A DNA stretch of 11,955 nt, from NCBI GenBank assembly GCA_013696915.1, contig JACCXR010000365.1, positions 1 to 11,955 of the forward strand, given 5' to 3'. The notes beneath the pieces were generated by a model. The model was not told the origin of the DNA. It ran no database searches and saw only the letters and a program-made list of their open reading frames with translations. A program made the translations under genes and the position numbers. Position 1 is the first letter of the stretch. Each line of letters starts with the position of its first letter. Shown here in pieces: positions 1 through 6,539 of the stretch. This stretch comes from Euzebyaceae bacterium (GTDB lineage: Bacteria; Actinomycetota; Nitriliruptoria; Euzebyales; Egibacteraceae).

Positions 1-1236
1 CGCCGGGCCGAGTCGCGCCGCGTCCGTCGCCGCCGGTTCGCCCTGACCGCCGGTGTGGCGACCGTGGTGGCGGTCGCGGCGGTCGCGTGGCAGGTGGCGG
101 CAGTTCCCGGCGCGGCCCCCACGGGCACCGCCGCGACCGGGACTGCCGGCCCCGTCACCCGGGGGACGCCGCAGGACACGCTGCTGCTCGTCCGCCACCC
201 GTCGTCGCCGGGCCCCGCGACGGGCGTGACCCTGCTGGCCGCCGGCCCCGGCCCTGACGACGCGACCGTGCTGTTCGTGCCGGCCGGCATGCTCGTCGAC
301 ATCCCCGGTGCCGGCCAGCAGCCGCTGGGCGAGGCCTTCGCCCGGGGGGGCGCGGCCCTGGCCCAGGCGGTCACCGAGGACGCCCTGGGCATCGAGATCG
401 ACCACGCCGCCAGCATCGACGAGCCGGGCCTCGGGGCCTTTCTGGGGCGCAGCGGCGGCCTGGCCCTGACCGTCCCCGGCGCCCTTGCCGCCACCGTGGA
501 CGGCTCCTCCGTGGAGCGGTTCGCCGCCGGGGAGCAGTTCCTCGACGGAACCCGGCTGGCGGAGTACTGGGCGTTCCGGCAGGCCGCCGAAGACGAGCTG
601 GCGACCTTCCCCCGCCAGCAGCTCGTGCTGTCCGCATTCCTGCGGGCCGCCGCCGACGAGGCCGTGCGCGATCGCCTCGTCGGTGACGGGGCGCCCCAGC
701 TGTCCACGGCCGCCGACGGGGCCTGGCTGGACGCGGTGCTCGGGCGGCTGGGCGACGCCGCCCGGCGGGGCAGCCTGGACTTCGTCCAGCTCCCGGTCGA
801 GCGGCTGGACGGCGGGCCGGACGGCGCCGCGTACCGCGCGAGGCGGGATGGCGTCGTCGCGCTTCGGTCGGGCGCGCTCGCGGCCAGCGTGCCGCGCGGC
901 GGAGTCGCCGGCGTCGTCAGGATCGAGGTGCTCAACGGCGTGGGCACACCGGGCGTCGGCGCGGAGGTCGGGCGCCTCCTCGGGGGCGAGCAGTTCCGCG
1001 TCGTGCGCACCGACAACGCCGACGGCTTCGGCGTCGGCGAGACGCGCATCGTCGTCCACGACGACGCCGAGCGCTCCATCGAGGTGGCGGAGCAGGTGCG
1101 GCGGCGGCTGGGCGTCGGTACCATCCAGGTCAGCGATCGCCCCGATCGCGCCGTCGACCTGACGATCGTCGTCGGCGCCGATTTTGACCCCGTTCCAGAT
1201 CCATCCGGCGACACCGAGACGGAGCAGGCAGCCTGA
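1..1236 (+). CDS. LCP-like / LytR C-terminal domain membrane protein, 5' end outside window
   Basis: The reading frame is open to the window edge, so the gene starts upstream; the GTG at 55 is an internal codon. Codons 1-54 encode an Arg-rich stretch (RRVRRRR) and then a hydrophobic segment to about base 110, as expected for a type II membrane protein with a short cytoplasmic tail. Bases about 170-680 resemble an LCP (LytR-CpsA-Psr) domain, which in the family transfers glycopolymers from lipid carriers to peptidoglycan. Recognisable pieces are DTLLLV, LGIEIDH, the GG in GRSGGLALTVP, LDG and RQQLVL. However, the catalytic arginines look lost: the usual IPRDT is VPAGM (bases 277-291) and YVRxR is YWAFR. 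Bases about 900-1190 are a well-preserved LytR_C domain (IEVLNGVGTPG to VDLTIVVGADF). It precedes rsfS, overlapping it by 4 nt, the usual place of an LCP gene in actinomycetes. It may be a non-enzymatic scaffold; the fold assignment is good, activity is doubtful. Confidence 0.85.
   Translation, partial: RRAESRRVRRRRFALTAGVATVVAVAAVAWQVAAVPGAAPTGTAATGTAGPVTRGTPQDTLLLVRHPSSPGPATGVTLLAAGPGPDDATVLFVPAGMLVDIPGAGQQPLGEAFARGGAALAQAVTEDALGIEIDHAASIDEPGLGAFLGRSGGLALTVPGALAATVDGSSVERFAAGEQFLDGTRLAEYWAFRQAAEDELATFPRQQLVLSAFLRAAADEAVRDRLVGDGAPQLSTAADGAWLDAVLGRLGDAARRGSLDFVQLPVERLDGGPDGAAYRARRDGVVALRSGALAASVPRGGVAGVVRIEVLNGVGTPGVGAEVGRLLGGEQFRVVRTDNADGFGVGETRIVVHDDAERSIEVAEQVRRRLGVGTIQVSDRPDRAVDLTIVVGADFDPVPDPSGDTETEQAA
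1221..1235 (+). promoter_or_regulatory. Ribosome binding site and CTG start of rsfS
   Basis: GGAG at 1221-1224 lies 8 nt before CTG at 1233-1235, which overlaps the TGA (1234-1236) of the upstream gene as CTGA. No in-frame ATG, GTG or TTG occurs between this CTG and the GTG at 1314, and a start at 1314 would delete the conserved first helix of RsfS. The Shine-Dalgarno spacing and the 4-nt overlap, together with the homology extent, decide the start. CTG initiation itself is inferred. Confidence 0.65.
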
Positions 1237-1610
1237 GCACGGTCGACACCACGGCGTCGCGGACACTCGCGCTCGCCGCCGCAGCCGCCGCCGCCGACAA
1301 GAAGGCGACCGACGTGCGCATCCTCGACGTCGGCGACCTCATCGGCATCACCGACTTCTTCGTCCTCGCCTCCGCCTCGAACGACCGGCTCCTCGGGACC
1401 GTCGCCGACGAGGTCGAACGGCGGCTGAAGGACGCGGGGCGGTCTCCGCGCCGGCGGGAGGGCACGAAGGACACCGGCTGGATGCTGCTCGACTACGGCG
1501 ACATCGTCGTCCACGCCTTCACCGAGGAGCAGCGCGCGTTCTACGCCCTCGAGCGGCTGTGGTCGGACGCGCCCGTCGTCGCCTTCACCGATCCCGCCCA
1601 CGCGGGCTGA
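1233..1610 (+). CDS. rsfS: Ribosomal silencing factor RsfS
   Basis: This is a DUF143/Iojap family protein. The family binds ribosomal protein uL14 on the 50S subunit and blocks joining with the 30S, lowering translation when nutrients run short. From the CTG at 1233 the product is 125 residues, the usual size. Conserved features are visible along the whole length: helix 1 ending AADKKATDV, then ILDVGDLIGITDFFV, ASNDRLLG, the REGTKDTGWMLLDYGDIVVHAF core, and AFYALERLW near the C-terminus. The first familiar start codon, GTG 1314, would leave only 98 residues and cut off helix 1, so I prefer the CTG that overlaps the upstream stop. The next gene begins 7 nt after the stop, so the three genes probably form one transcript. 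Identity is firm; only the start is open. Confidence 0.93.
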   Translation: MSTVDTTASRTLALAAAAAAADKKATDVRILDVGDLIGITDFFVLASASNDRLLGTVADEVERRLKDAGRSPRRREGTKDTGWMLLDYGDIVVHAFTEEQRAFYALERLWSDAPVVAFTDPAHAG

Positions 1611-1617
1611 GACCGCC

Positions 1618-2301
1618 GTGCCGGCCGCGCGCTGGCGGCGGCTGGTCCTGGTCCGCCACGGCGAGTCGACGTGGAACGCGGCCGGCCGCATCCAGGGGCA
1701 CTCGGGCGGCGGTCTCACCGAGCGCGGACGGGCGCAGGCGGAGTCCGTGGCGGCGACCGTCGCGCACTCCTATCCCGACGTCGCCCTGATCGCCCGCAGC
1801 GACCTGCGGCGGGTCGAGGAGACCGCAGGACCGGCCGAGGCGCGGCTCGGCGTTCCGGTGCGGGTCGACCGGCGCCTGCGGGAGATCGACGTCGGCGCGT
1901 GGGCCGGCCTGACGTTCGAGGAGGTCCAGGAACGCGATCCCGACGGCGTGGCGGCGTGGCGGCGTGGGGAGGACATCGGGCGCGGCGGCGGAGAGACCTT
2001 CGCCGAGCTGCGCCAGCGGGTCTGGCAGGCCGTGACCGAACTGGTCGGGACGCCGGGCGGGGGGACCGTCGTGCTGTTCACCCACGGCGGCCCGATCCGG
2101 GTCGCCGCGGCCTGCGCCCTCGGTCTGGTCGACCTGGTCGACGCCTCCGCGACGACGCTGGGGCCCCTCGCGAACGGCTCGTTGACCGTGCTCGAGAGCC
2201 GTGCCGGGCAGATACGTCTCGCGGCGTATAACGAGACCTGCTCCGCCGGCAACAGTGCCCCTTCGGGTTCCGGGCCGAATCGTTGGCCGTCGCCTGGGTA
2301 G
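1618..2301 (+). CDS. Histidine phosphatase family protein (phosphoglycerate mutase-like, GpgP-type position)
   Basis: The 227-residue cytoplasmic protein belongs to branch-2 histidine phosphatases. Motifs in order: VLVRHGESTWN with phospho-acceptor His14, the RSDLRRVEETA segment supplying a phosphate-binding Arg, REIDVGAWAG with the likely proton donor Glu89, and VVLFTHGGPIRV with second catalytic His156. The domain ends near residue 205; the last 20 or so residues are a Ser/Gly/Pro tail. In mycobacteria the gene next to rsfS and nadD is gpgP, glucosyl-3-phosphoglycerate phosphatase, so that activity is possible. The family is promiscuous, however, and broad sugar-phosphate or phosphoglycerate activity cannot be excluded. 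It starts with GTG 7 nt after rsfS, six codons before the first conserved strand, with no strong Shine-Dalgarno, consistent with translational coupling. Confidence 0.9.
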   Translation: MPAARWRRLVLVRHGESTWNAAGRIQGHSGGGLTERGRAQAESVAATVAHSYPDVALIARSDLRRVEETAGPAEARLGVPVRVDRRLREIDVGAWAGLTFEEVQERDPDGVAAWRRGEDIGRGGGETFAELRQRVWQAVTELVGTPGGGTVVLFTHGGPIRVAAACALGLVDLVDASATTLGPLANGSLTVLESRAGQIRLAAYNETCSAGNSAPSGSGPNRWPSPG

Positions 2302-2358
2302 CCTCATCAAGTAGTGGGTCGGGCCAGTGCGGGGCGGCGCCGGGAGAGGTCGACCGCG

Positions 2359-3585
2359 ATGAGGACGACGCTGCGCGCACACGTCAGTCTGCGGCCGGGC
2401 AGGCGACGGGTCGTCATGGCCGTGCTGCTCCTCCTTCTGACGGTCGCCGGGCTCGCGACCCAGGCCGGTGGGCGCGGGCGGAGGCTGGCCGGGGAGTGGC
2501 TCACCTGTCTGCTGTCAGGACGTGCCCCGGCAGGCACGCCGCCAGGGGCTGACGGAGTCCCGGCCCCGGTACTCCAGACGCTCGGGGAGCCGGGGCTTGA
2601 CGCGACGACGGGGAACTGGTCGGCTGCAGGGCTGGACCGCCTGCCGGGGGTGACCGTCGCCGTCCTCGACAGCGGCGTCGATGCCGGGCACAACGCGCTG
2701 TCGGCGGCTGTTCTGCCGGGCCTCGACCTCATCAACCTCTGCGGAGACGCACACTCCGACGCCTTCGGTCACGGCACGCAGGTGGCCGGAGTGATCGCAG
2801 GCACGGGCAGCGGCATCGCACCGGGCGTCCGCATCCTGCCGATCCGCACCTCGCCCTGGCCGGGGGTCCAGCTGCGGATCGCCAATGCCGCGGCCATCGT
2901 GCTCGCCGCCGGCAACGGCGCGGACGTCATCAACATCAGTTCGAGCTCCAACTCCGGCCGGGAGTCGGTGATGGAGCACGCCGCCATCCGCTATGCGGTC
3001 CGGCGGGGTGCCGTCGTGGTCGCGTCCGCGGGCAACGACGCCGCCGTGCCCGCGCGCTACCCGGCCGCGTACCCCGAGGTCATCTCGGTCACGGCGGCCG
3101 ACGCCGACGGCGGCCTGGCCGCGTGGGCCGCGTGGAAGGGCGGCATCGACGTCGCCGCTCCGGGCGCGCAGGTGGTCACGACCGTGGCCGGGGGCGGCTA
3201 CGTGCGCGCGAGCGGCACGTCGTTCGCCGCGCCGTACGTGGCCGGTGTCGTCGCCCGGATGAAGGCCGCCGATCCCAGACTCACGCCGGCCGAGATCGAA
3301 CGCATCCTCGTCGAGACCGCGCGCGCACCCGACGGGTCACGCGGCAAGTCGCAGACGCTGCCGGCGGTCGATCCGGCGGCCGCCCTGGCCGCGGTGAGCG
3401 ATGCGCCGAAGGGCAGTCACCGGCCGACCGACGAGGCGTACCCGCCCGCCGAGTTTCGTGGCGCCGCCGGCCGGGACGCCGGCGACCGCTTGACCGGGCC
3501 CCCTCAGTCCGGTGCCACGAGCGCCCGGATCTCGCCCAGGGTGACGTCGCTCACCGCCTGCGGGCCCCCGACAACGACGCCGTAG
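2359..3585 (+). CDS. Secreted subtilisin-like (S8) serine peptidase
   Basis: The product is a 408-residue S8 family protease. I choose ATG 2359 over the in-frame GTG at 2314 because GGGAGAGG (2342-2349) sits about 9 nt upstream and the ATG gives a classic signal: an Arg-rich start, then the hydrophobic VVMAVLLLLLTVAGLA near residues 18-33. The catalytic triad is complete: Asp104 (VAVLDSGVD), His138 (FGHGTQVAGV) and Ser288 (ASGTSFAAPYVAGV), with oxyanion Asn226 (ASAGND). There is a short pre-catalytic region (about 60 residues after the signal) and no C-terminal membrane helix, so it differs from ESX mycosins and is likely exported or N-terminally anchored. The peptidase domain ends near residue 350; the remaining Pro/Gly-rich tail runs 82 bp into the 3' end of the convergent cell-wall-binding gene. 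Its substrate is unknown. TAGCCT at 2299-2304 could be a -10 element (weak). Confidence 0.92.
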   Translation: MRTTLRAHVSLRPGRRRVVMAVLLLLLTVAGLATQAGGRGRRLAGEWLTCLLSGRAPAGTPPGADGVPAPVLQTLGEPGLDATTGNWSAAGLDRLPGVTVAVLDSGVDAGHNALSAAVLPGLDLINLCGDAHSDAFGHGTQVAGVIAGTGSGIAPGVRILPIRTSPWPGVQLRIANAAAIVLAAGNGADVINISSSSNSGRESVMEHAAIRYAVRRGAVVVASAGNDAAVPARYPAAYPEVISVTAADADGGLAAWAAWKGGIDVAAPGAQVVTTVAGGGYVRASGTSFAAPYVAGVVARMKAADPRLTPAEIERILVETARAPDGSRGKSQTLPAVDPAAALAAVSDAPKGSHRPTDEAYPPAEFRGAAGRDAGDRLTGPPQSGATSARISPRVTSLTACGPPTTTP

Positions 3586-5819
3586 CTCACCGACGACCCG
3601 AAGTCCCGGAGGAACTGCTCGCTCGCCGGACTGTTCGCGAGCGTGTCGCGGTGCACCAGGAGCAGCAGCGCCCCAAGCCGGGCCGCCAGAGCGCCGGCGG
3701 CCAACGCGTCCGGGAAGTTCTCGCCGGAGGCGAAGACGACCGGCAGCGTGCCCGCCGGGTAGCGGCGGGCGGCCTCGGCGACCACCACGACCGAGGTGTC
3801 GTAGCGCGTCGGGCCCGACAGCCGACGGACGGTGTAGCCCAGCGCATCCAGGCGGGCCTCGACGTCGGCCGAGATCGCGACGGTGCCGCCGAGGAGCAGG
3901 ATCTCTCTCGCGCCGGACTCCTCGAGTGCCTGCTCGGTCACGGGCGGCAGGTCGCCGGCGCGGGTGAGCAGGGTGGGCACCTGCGACGGGCTGGCCGACA
4001 GGGCGCCCGCCGACACGGCGTCCGGGAAGTTGTCCCCGGAGGCGAGCGCGACCTGTCCCGTCGCGGGGAGCGGCACCCGGGCATCAACGGCGGCCGCCGT
4101 GGCGTACCGGTCCTGTCCGGCGATGCGGTCCACGGTGATGTCCAGCGCTTCCAGGCGGTTCTCCACGGCCTGCGAGACCGCGCTCGTCCCACCGAGGATC
4201 GTGACGGTCTCGGCATCGAGCCGCAGGAGCTCGGCCTCGACGGCGGGGTGGAGGGAGCCGGGGGTGGTCAGCAGGAGGGGGGCGTCAAGCTCGGCGGCCA
4301 GGGCCCCGCCTGCGAGGGCATCCGGGTAGCGGTCGGCGGTCGCGAGCAGTGCTCTCCCCGAGGTCTGCCAGTAGCGCCGCGAGACCTCGACGGCCGTCTC
4401 GACGCGTCCGGGGCCCGCGACGCGGACCACCTCGCCGGTCCCCGGCGTGGGGCTCGGTGAGTCCGTCGGCGACGCGGTCGGGCTGCTGGTGGGTGTCCCG
4501 GTCGGGGTGCCGGTGGGCGTCTCGGTCGGGGTGCCGGTGGGGGTGCCGGTGGGCGTCCCGGTCGGGGTGCCGGTGGGCGTCCCGGTCGGGGTGCCCGTCG
4601 GACTGGTGGTCGGGGTCGCGGTCGGGCTGCCCGTGGGGGTCCCGGTCGGCGCGGGGCTCGGCGACTCCTCGGGGTCGGGGTCGGTGAAGCGGGCGAACCG
4701 TTCCTGCTCCTCGCCGTTCACCTCCGTGAAGTCCCCGCCGACGTAGAGGCGGTCGCCCCGGGCGTGCAGCGCGGCGACCCCCAGCGCGCCGGCGGTGACC
4801 TCGGGCGCGAAGGTCAGCACGCGCCCGGCGAAGTCCAGCGCGGCGAGGAACGTCCGCGGCGAGTTCGCGGGACCCACGCGGCGGAGGAAGTGGCCGCCGA
4901 TGTAGATGCTCGGCCCCAGGATCGCGACCGCTTGCACGTCCCCGTCGGTGAAGACGCCCGCCCGCTGCGCGCCGGTGGTGGCGTCGAAGATGCGGGCCAG
5001 GCCGCCGCGGCCGGCGAAGGCGGCGACGACGATGTCGCCCGCGACGGCGACGTCGAGCACGGCGATGCCGCCGGCCGCTCTCCAGGCCGGGTCGAGCGCC
5101 CCGTCGGCGGCCCGGACGGCGGCCAGGTTCGCCTTCGACGTCCCGTTGATCGTGGTGAAGTCGCCGCCGACGAAGATGCGCTGGCCTTCGACGCTGGGCT
5201 CGAGGGTCCGCACCCGCCGGTCGGCGACCGGCGCCCACTCGGGGACGGGCGCCCCGTTCGCGGTGCTGACGGCTCCCAGCCGCGACCGCGCGGGACCGCC
5301 GAGGTTCGTGAACGTCCCGCCGACGTAGAGCCGCGTGCCGACGACGGCGAGCGCGTGGACGATCCCGGTCGGGTTGACGTCGGCCCGCCACGGCAGCACG
5401 GCGCCGGTGGTCGCGTCGACGGCCGCGAGCCCGCTCCGCGGCTGGCCGCCGACGGTGCGGAAGTTGCCCCCGATGAACAGGGTGTTGCCGGCGACGGCCA
5501 GGGCGTCGACCCGGCCGTCCACCTGCGGGGCGAACGCCGGGATTACCTCGCCTGTGGCGGCGTCGACGGCCGCCACACGGCTGACGATCGTGACGGCGCC
5601 GGCGCGTGACCGCACCCGGGTGAACGTGCCGCCGAGGAACGTGCGCGTCTCCGAGCTCGCGATCGCGTTCACCAAGCCGTCCGTGACGTCGGCGGTGTCG
5701 TCGGGCCCACCGGTGATCACGGCGGAGGCCTGGCGCGAGGCCGGCACCGTCAACGCGAGACCCGCGCCCATTGCGAGGATGACGAACACGGACAGGACAC
5801 GCTGGACTGCGACGCTCAC
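3504..5819 (-). CDS. Secreted surface protein: beta-propeller-like repeats, Pro-Thr linker, three CW_binding_2 repeats
   Basis: This is a 771-residue exported protein. Residues 1-33 form a signal peptide (hydrophobic core VFVILAMGAGLAL, cleavage likely after ASA). Residues about 34-380 hold six or seven repeats of the type 'ALAV.G..LYVGG.FT.V.G..R..LAAVD..TGA..PW', resembling delta-60/PQQ-like repeats and probably folding as a beta-propeller. Residues about 385-457 are a Pro-Thr-Gly linker. Residues about 460-771 hold three cell-wall-binding type 2 repeats (PF04122), each with a G..R(Y/V).T/TA segment, a FPDAL(A/S)AGAL-like core and an ILLLGG..A(I/V)S end. CW_binding_2 repeats are known to hold surface proteins to wall polymers in clostridia, so the propeller is probably displayed outside the wall. 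The start is GTG with GGAGG only 4 nt away (5824-5828). It converges with the protease gene. The ligand of the propeller is unknown. Confidence 0.9.
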   Translation of the reverse strand: MSVAVQRVLSVFVILAMGAGLALTVPASRQASAVITGGPDDTADVTDGLVNAIASSETRTFLGGTFTRVRSRAGAVTIVSRVAAVDAATGEVIPAFAPQVDGRVDALAVAGNTLFIGGNFRTVGGQPRSGLAAVDATTGAVLPWRADVNPTGIVHALAVVGTRLYVGGTFTNLGGPARSRLGAVSTANGAPVPEWAPVADRRVRTLEPSVEGQRIFVGGDFTTINGTSKANLAAVRAADGALDPAWRAAGGIAVLDVAVAGDIVVAAFAGRGGLARIFDATTGAQRAGVFTDGDVQAVAILGPSIYIGGHFLRRVGPANSPRTFLAALDFAGRVLTFAPEVTAGALGVAALHARGDRLYVGGDFTEVNGEEQERFARFTDPDPEESPSPAPTGTPTGSPTATPTTSPTGTPTGTPTGTPTGTPTGTPTGTPTETPTGTPTGTPTSSPTASPTDSPSPTPGTGEVVRVAGPGRVETAVEVSRRYWQTSGRALLATADRYPDALAGGALAAELDAPLLLTTPGSLHPAVEAELLRLDAETVTILGGTSAVSQAVENRLEALDITVDRIAGQDRYATAAAVDARVPLPATGQVALASGDNFPDAVSAGALSASPSQVPTLLTRAGDLPPVTEQALEESGAREILLLGGTVAISADVEARLDALGYTVRRLSGPTRYDTSVVVVAEAARRYPAGTLPVVFASGENFPDALAAGALAARLGALLLLVHRDTLANSPASEQFLRDFGSSVSYGVVVGGPQAVSDVTLGEIRALVAPD
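4447..4661 (-). repeat. In-frame 12/24-bp minisatellite encoding the Pro-Thr linker
   Basis: Tandem repeats with a 12-bp period (one PTGT/PTxx unit) build the linker between propeller and wall-binding modules. A 24-bp unit is exactly repeated at 4497-4520 and 4557-4580 on the given strand, and 4581 onward begins a third copy that then diverges; 4521-4556 is a variant of one and a half units. Because units are multiples of three, slippage changes linker length without breaking the frame. The flanks (4447-4490 and 4605-4661) are more degenerate PT codons. Confidence 0.88.
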
Positions 5820-5884
5820 GGAGCCTCCACTTCGGCACGCCGGGGTCCCGGCGCGGTTCTAGTCTGAACGTAGCGGACAAGCCA

Positions 5885-5924
5885 TGCGTGACGCACCGTA
5901 CGGATCGTGCTGGCGTCATGACGC
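5885..5924. promoter_or_regulatory. Cluster of short palindromes upstream of the wall-binding protein gene (possible operator)
   Basis: Three perfect or near-perfect palindromes lie within 40 bp: TGCGTGACGCA (5885-5895), CCGTACGG (5896-5903) and GCGTCATGACGC (5913-5924). The first and third share the half-site TGACGC. They sit 65-105 bp upstream of the GTG start at 5819 on the minus strand, where a transcription factor could act. The rest of the 280-bp gap (5820-6099) holds the Shine-Dalgarno of the wall-binding gene and nothing else I can name. Binding is inferred. Confidence 0.35.
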
Positions 5925-6099
5925 TGAGTAGCGAGCGAGTCACCAATCCCGCCGGAGACGGGCTGCACGTGATCACGGGCGGATGCGCGCGGGGTGGAAT
6001 CCAGTGTAGTTGCCCGGACCGGCTAAATGGCCGACCGGTCTCGACGCAGCGCTTCCAGCGCCTGCTCGATCGCCTCCTGAGGGGCTCCGGGATTGGCAC

Positions 6100-6539
6100 T
6101 CAGCGTTTGCTGGCCCGGTCGACGCCCTTGTGCACCCGTACCGTGCGGTCGATGAGTTCGCGCAGCACGCTCTCGTCGACGTCATCGAGCCGCTTCAGGT
6201 AGAGGCAGCCCTTGCCGGCCTGGTGCGGACCGAGGCGGGCCAGCACCGACACGTGCCGCTCCTTGAAGCCACCCACCAGGTAGACGACGAGCTGCTGCTT
6301 GCGCGGCGAGAAGCCTGCCAGCGGCCAGTCGCCGGTGCGCCCGCTCTGTAGGTGTAGCGGTAGCTGCCGAAGCCGACGATGCTCGGGCCCCACATCACGG
6401 CGGGCTCGCCGGTGACCTCGCGCAGGATCGTGCAGAGGCGCTCCGCGTCGGTCCGCCGGCGCTCGTCGGGGACGGCGGCGAGGAAGTTGTCGACACTCAC
6501 GTCGGTCGGGACCGTCACCGGCTGCTTCGACGTCACCAT
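6100..6539 (-). pseudogene. DUF1801 protein gene broken by a one-base frameshift
   Basis: Two reading frames together match one DUF1801 domain protein (a family of small alpha/beta proteins of uncertain function related to YdhG/YyaL-type iron-chaperone folds). The 5' part from ATG 6539 encodes DVSVDNFLAAVPDERRRTDA, then EVTGEPAVMWGPSIVGFGSY and RYTY, all typical. The 3' part, in another frame and ending at TGA 6100-6102, encodes SGRTGDWPLAGFSPRK, LVVYLVGGF, LARLGPHQAGKGCLYLKRL and DVDESVLRELIDR. The join falls at 6345-6350: only two bases separate the Tyr codon from the Ser codon where one codon (probably Lys) is expected, so one base is missing near 6346-6347. All conserved blocks remain, so the lesion is recent or a sequencing error. 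As written it cannot make the full protein of about 145 residues. Confidence 0.85.

Noticed and set aside
2314..2358. GTG 2314 as the protease start
   Set aside because: It has no ribosome site and adds 15 residues before a normal signal peptide; ATG 2359 has a good Shine-Dalgarno at 9 nt.
3465..3484. Hairpin CGCCGG...CCGGCG as a terminator
   Set aside because: It lies inside the protease reading frame, is only 6 bp and has no T-run; such stems are common by chance at this GC content.
3123..4460. 445-codon plus-strand frame across the convergent region
   Set aside because: Arg/Gly-rich composition with no motifs; both overlapping genes have clear domains in their own frames.
4447..4661. Repeat array considered as a CRISPR
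   Set aside because: Units are contiguous 12/24-bp coding repeats without unique spacers and translate as a PT linker.
4285..6099. 604-codon minus-strand frame across the wall-binding gene
   Set aside because: Very Arg-rich (long RRR runs) and out of frame with the signal peptide, propeller repeats and CW_binding_2 repeats, which sit in the other frame.
6023..6103. Short minus-strand frame starting CTGA-style after DUF1801 and ending TAG 6023-6025 (26 codons, helix-like APQEAIEQALEALRRDR)
   Set aside because: It looks slightly protein-like but is too short, has no ribosome site and no recognised family; kept only as a note.
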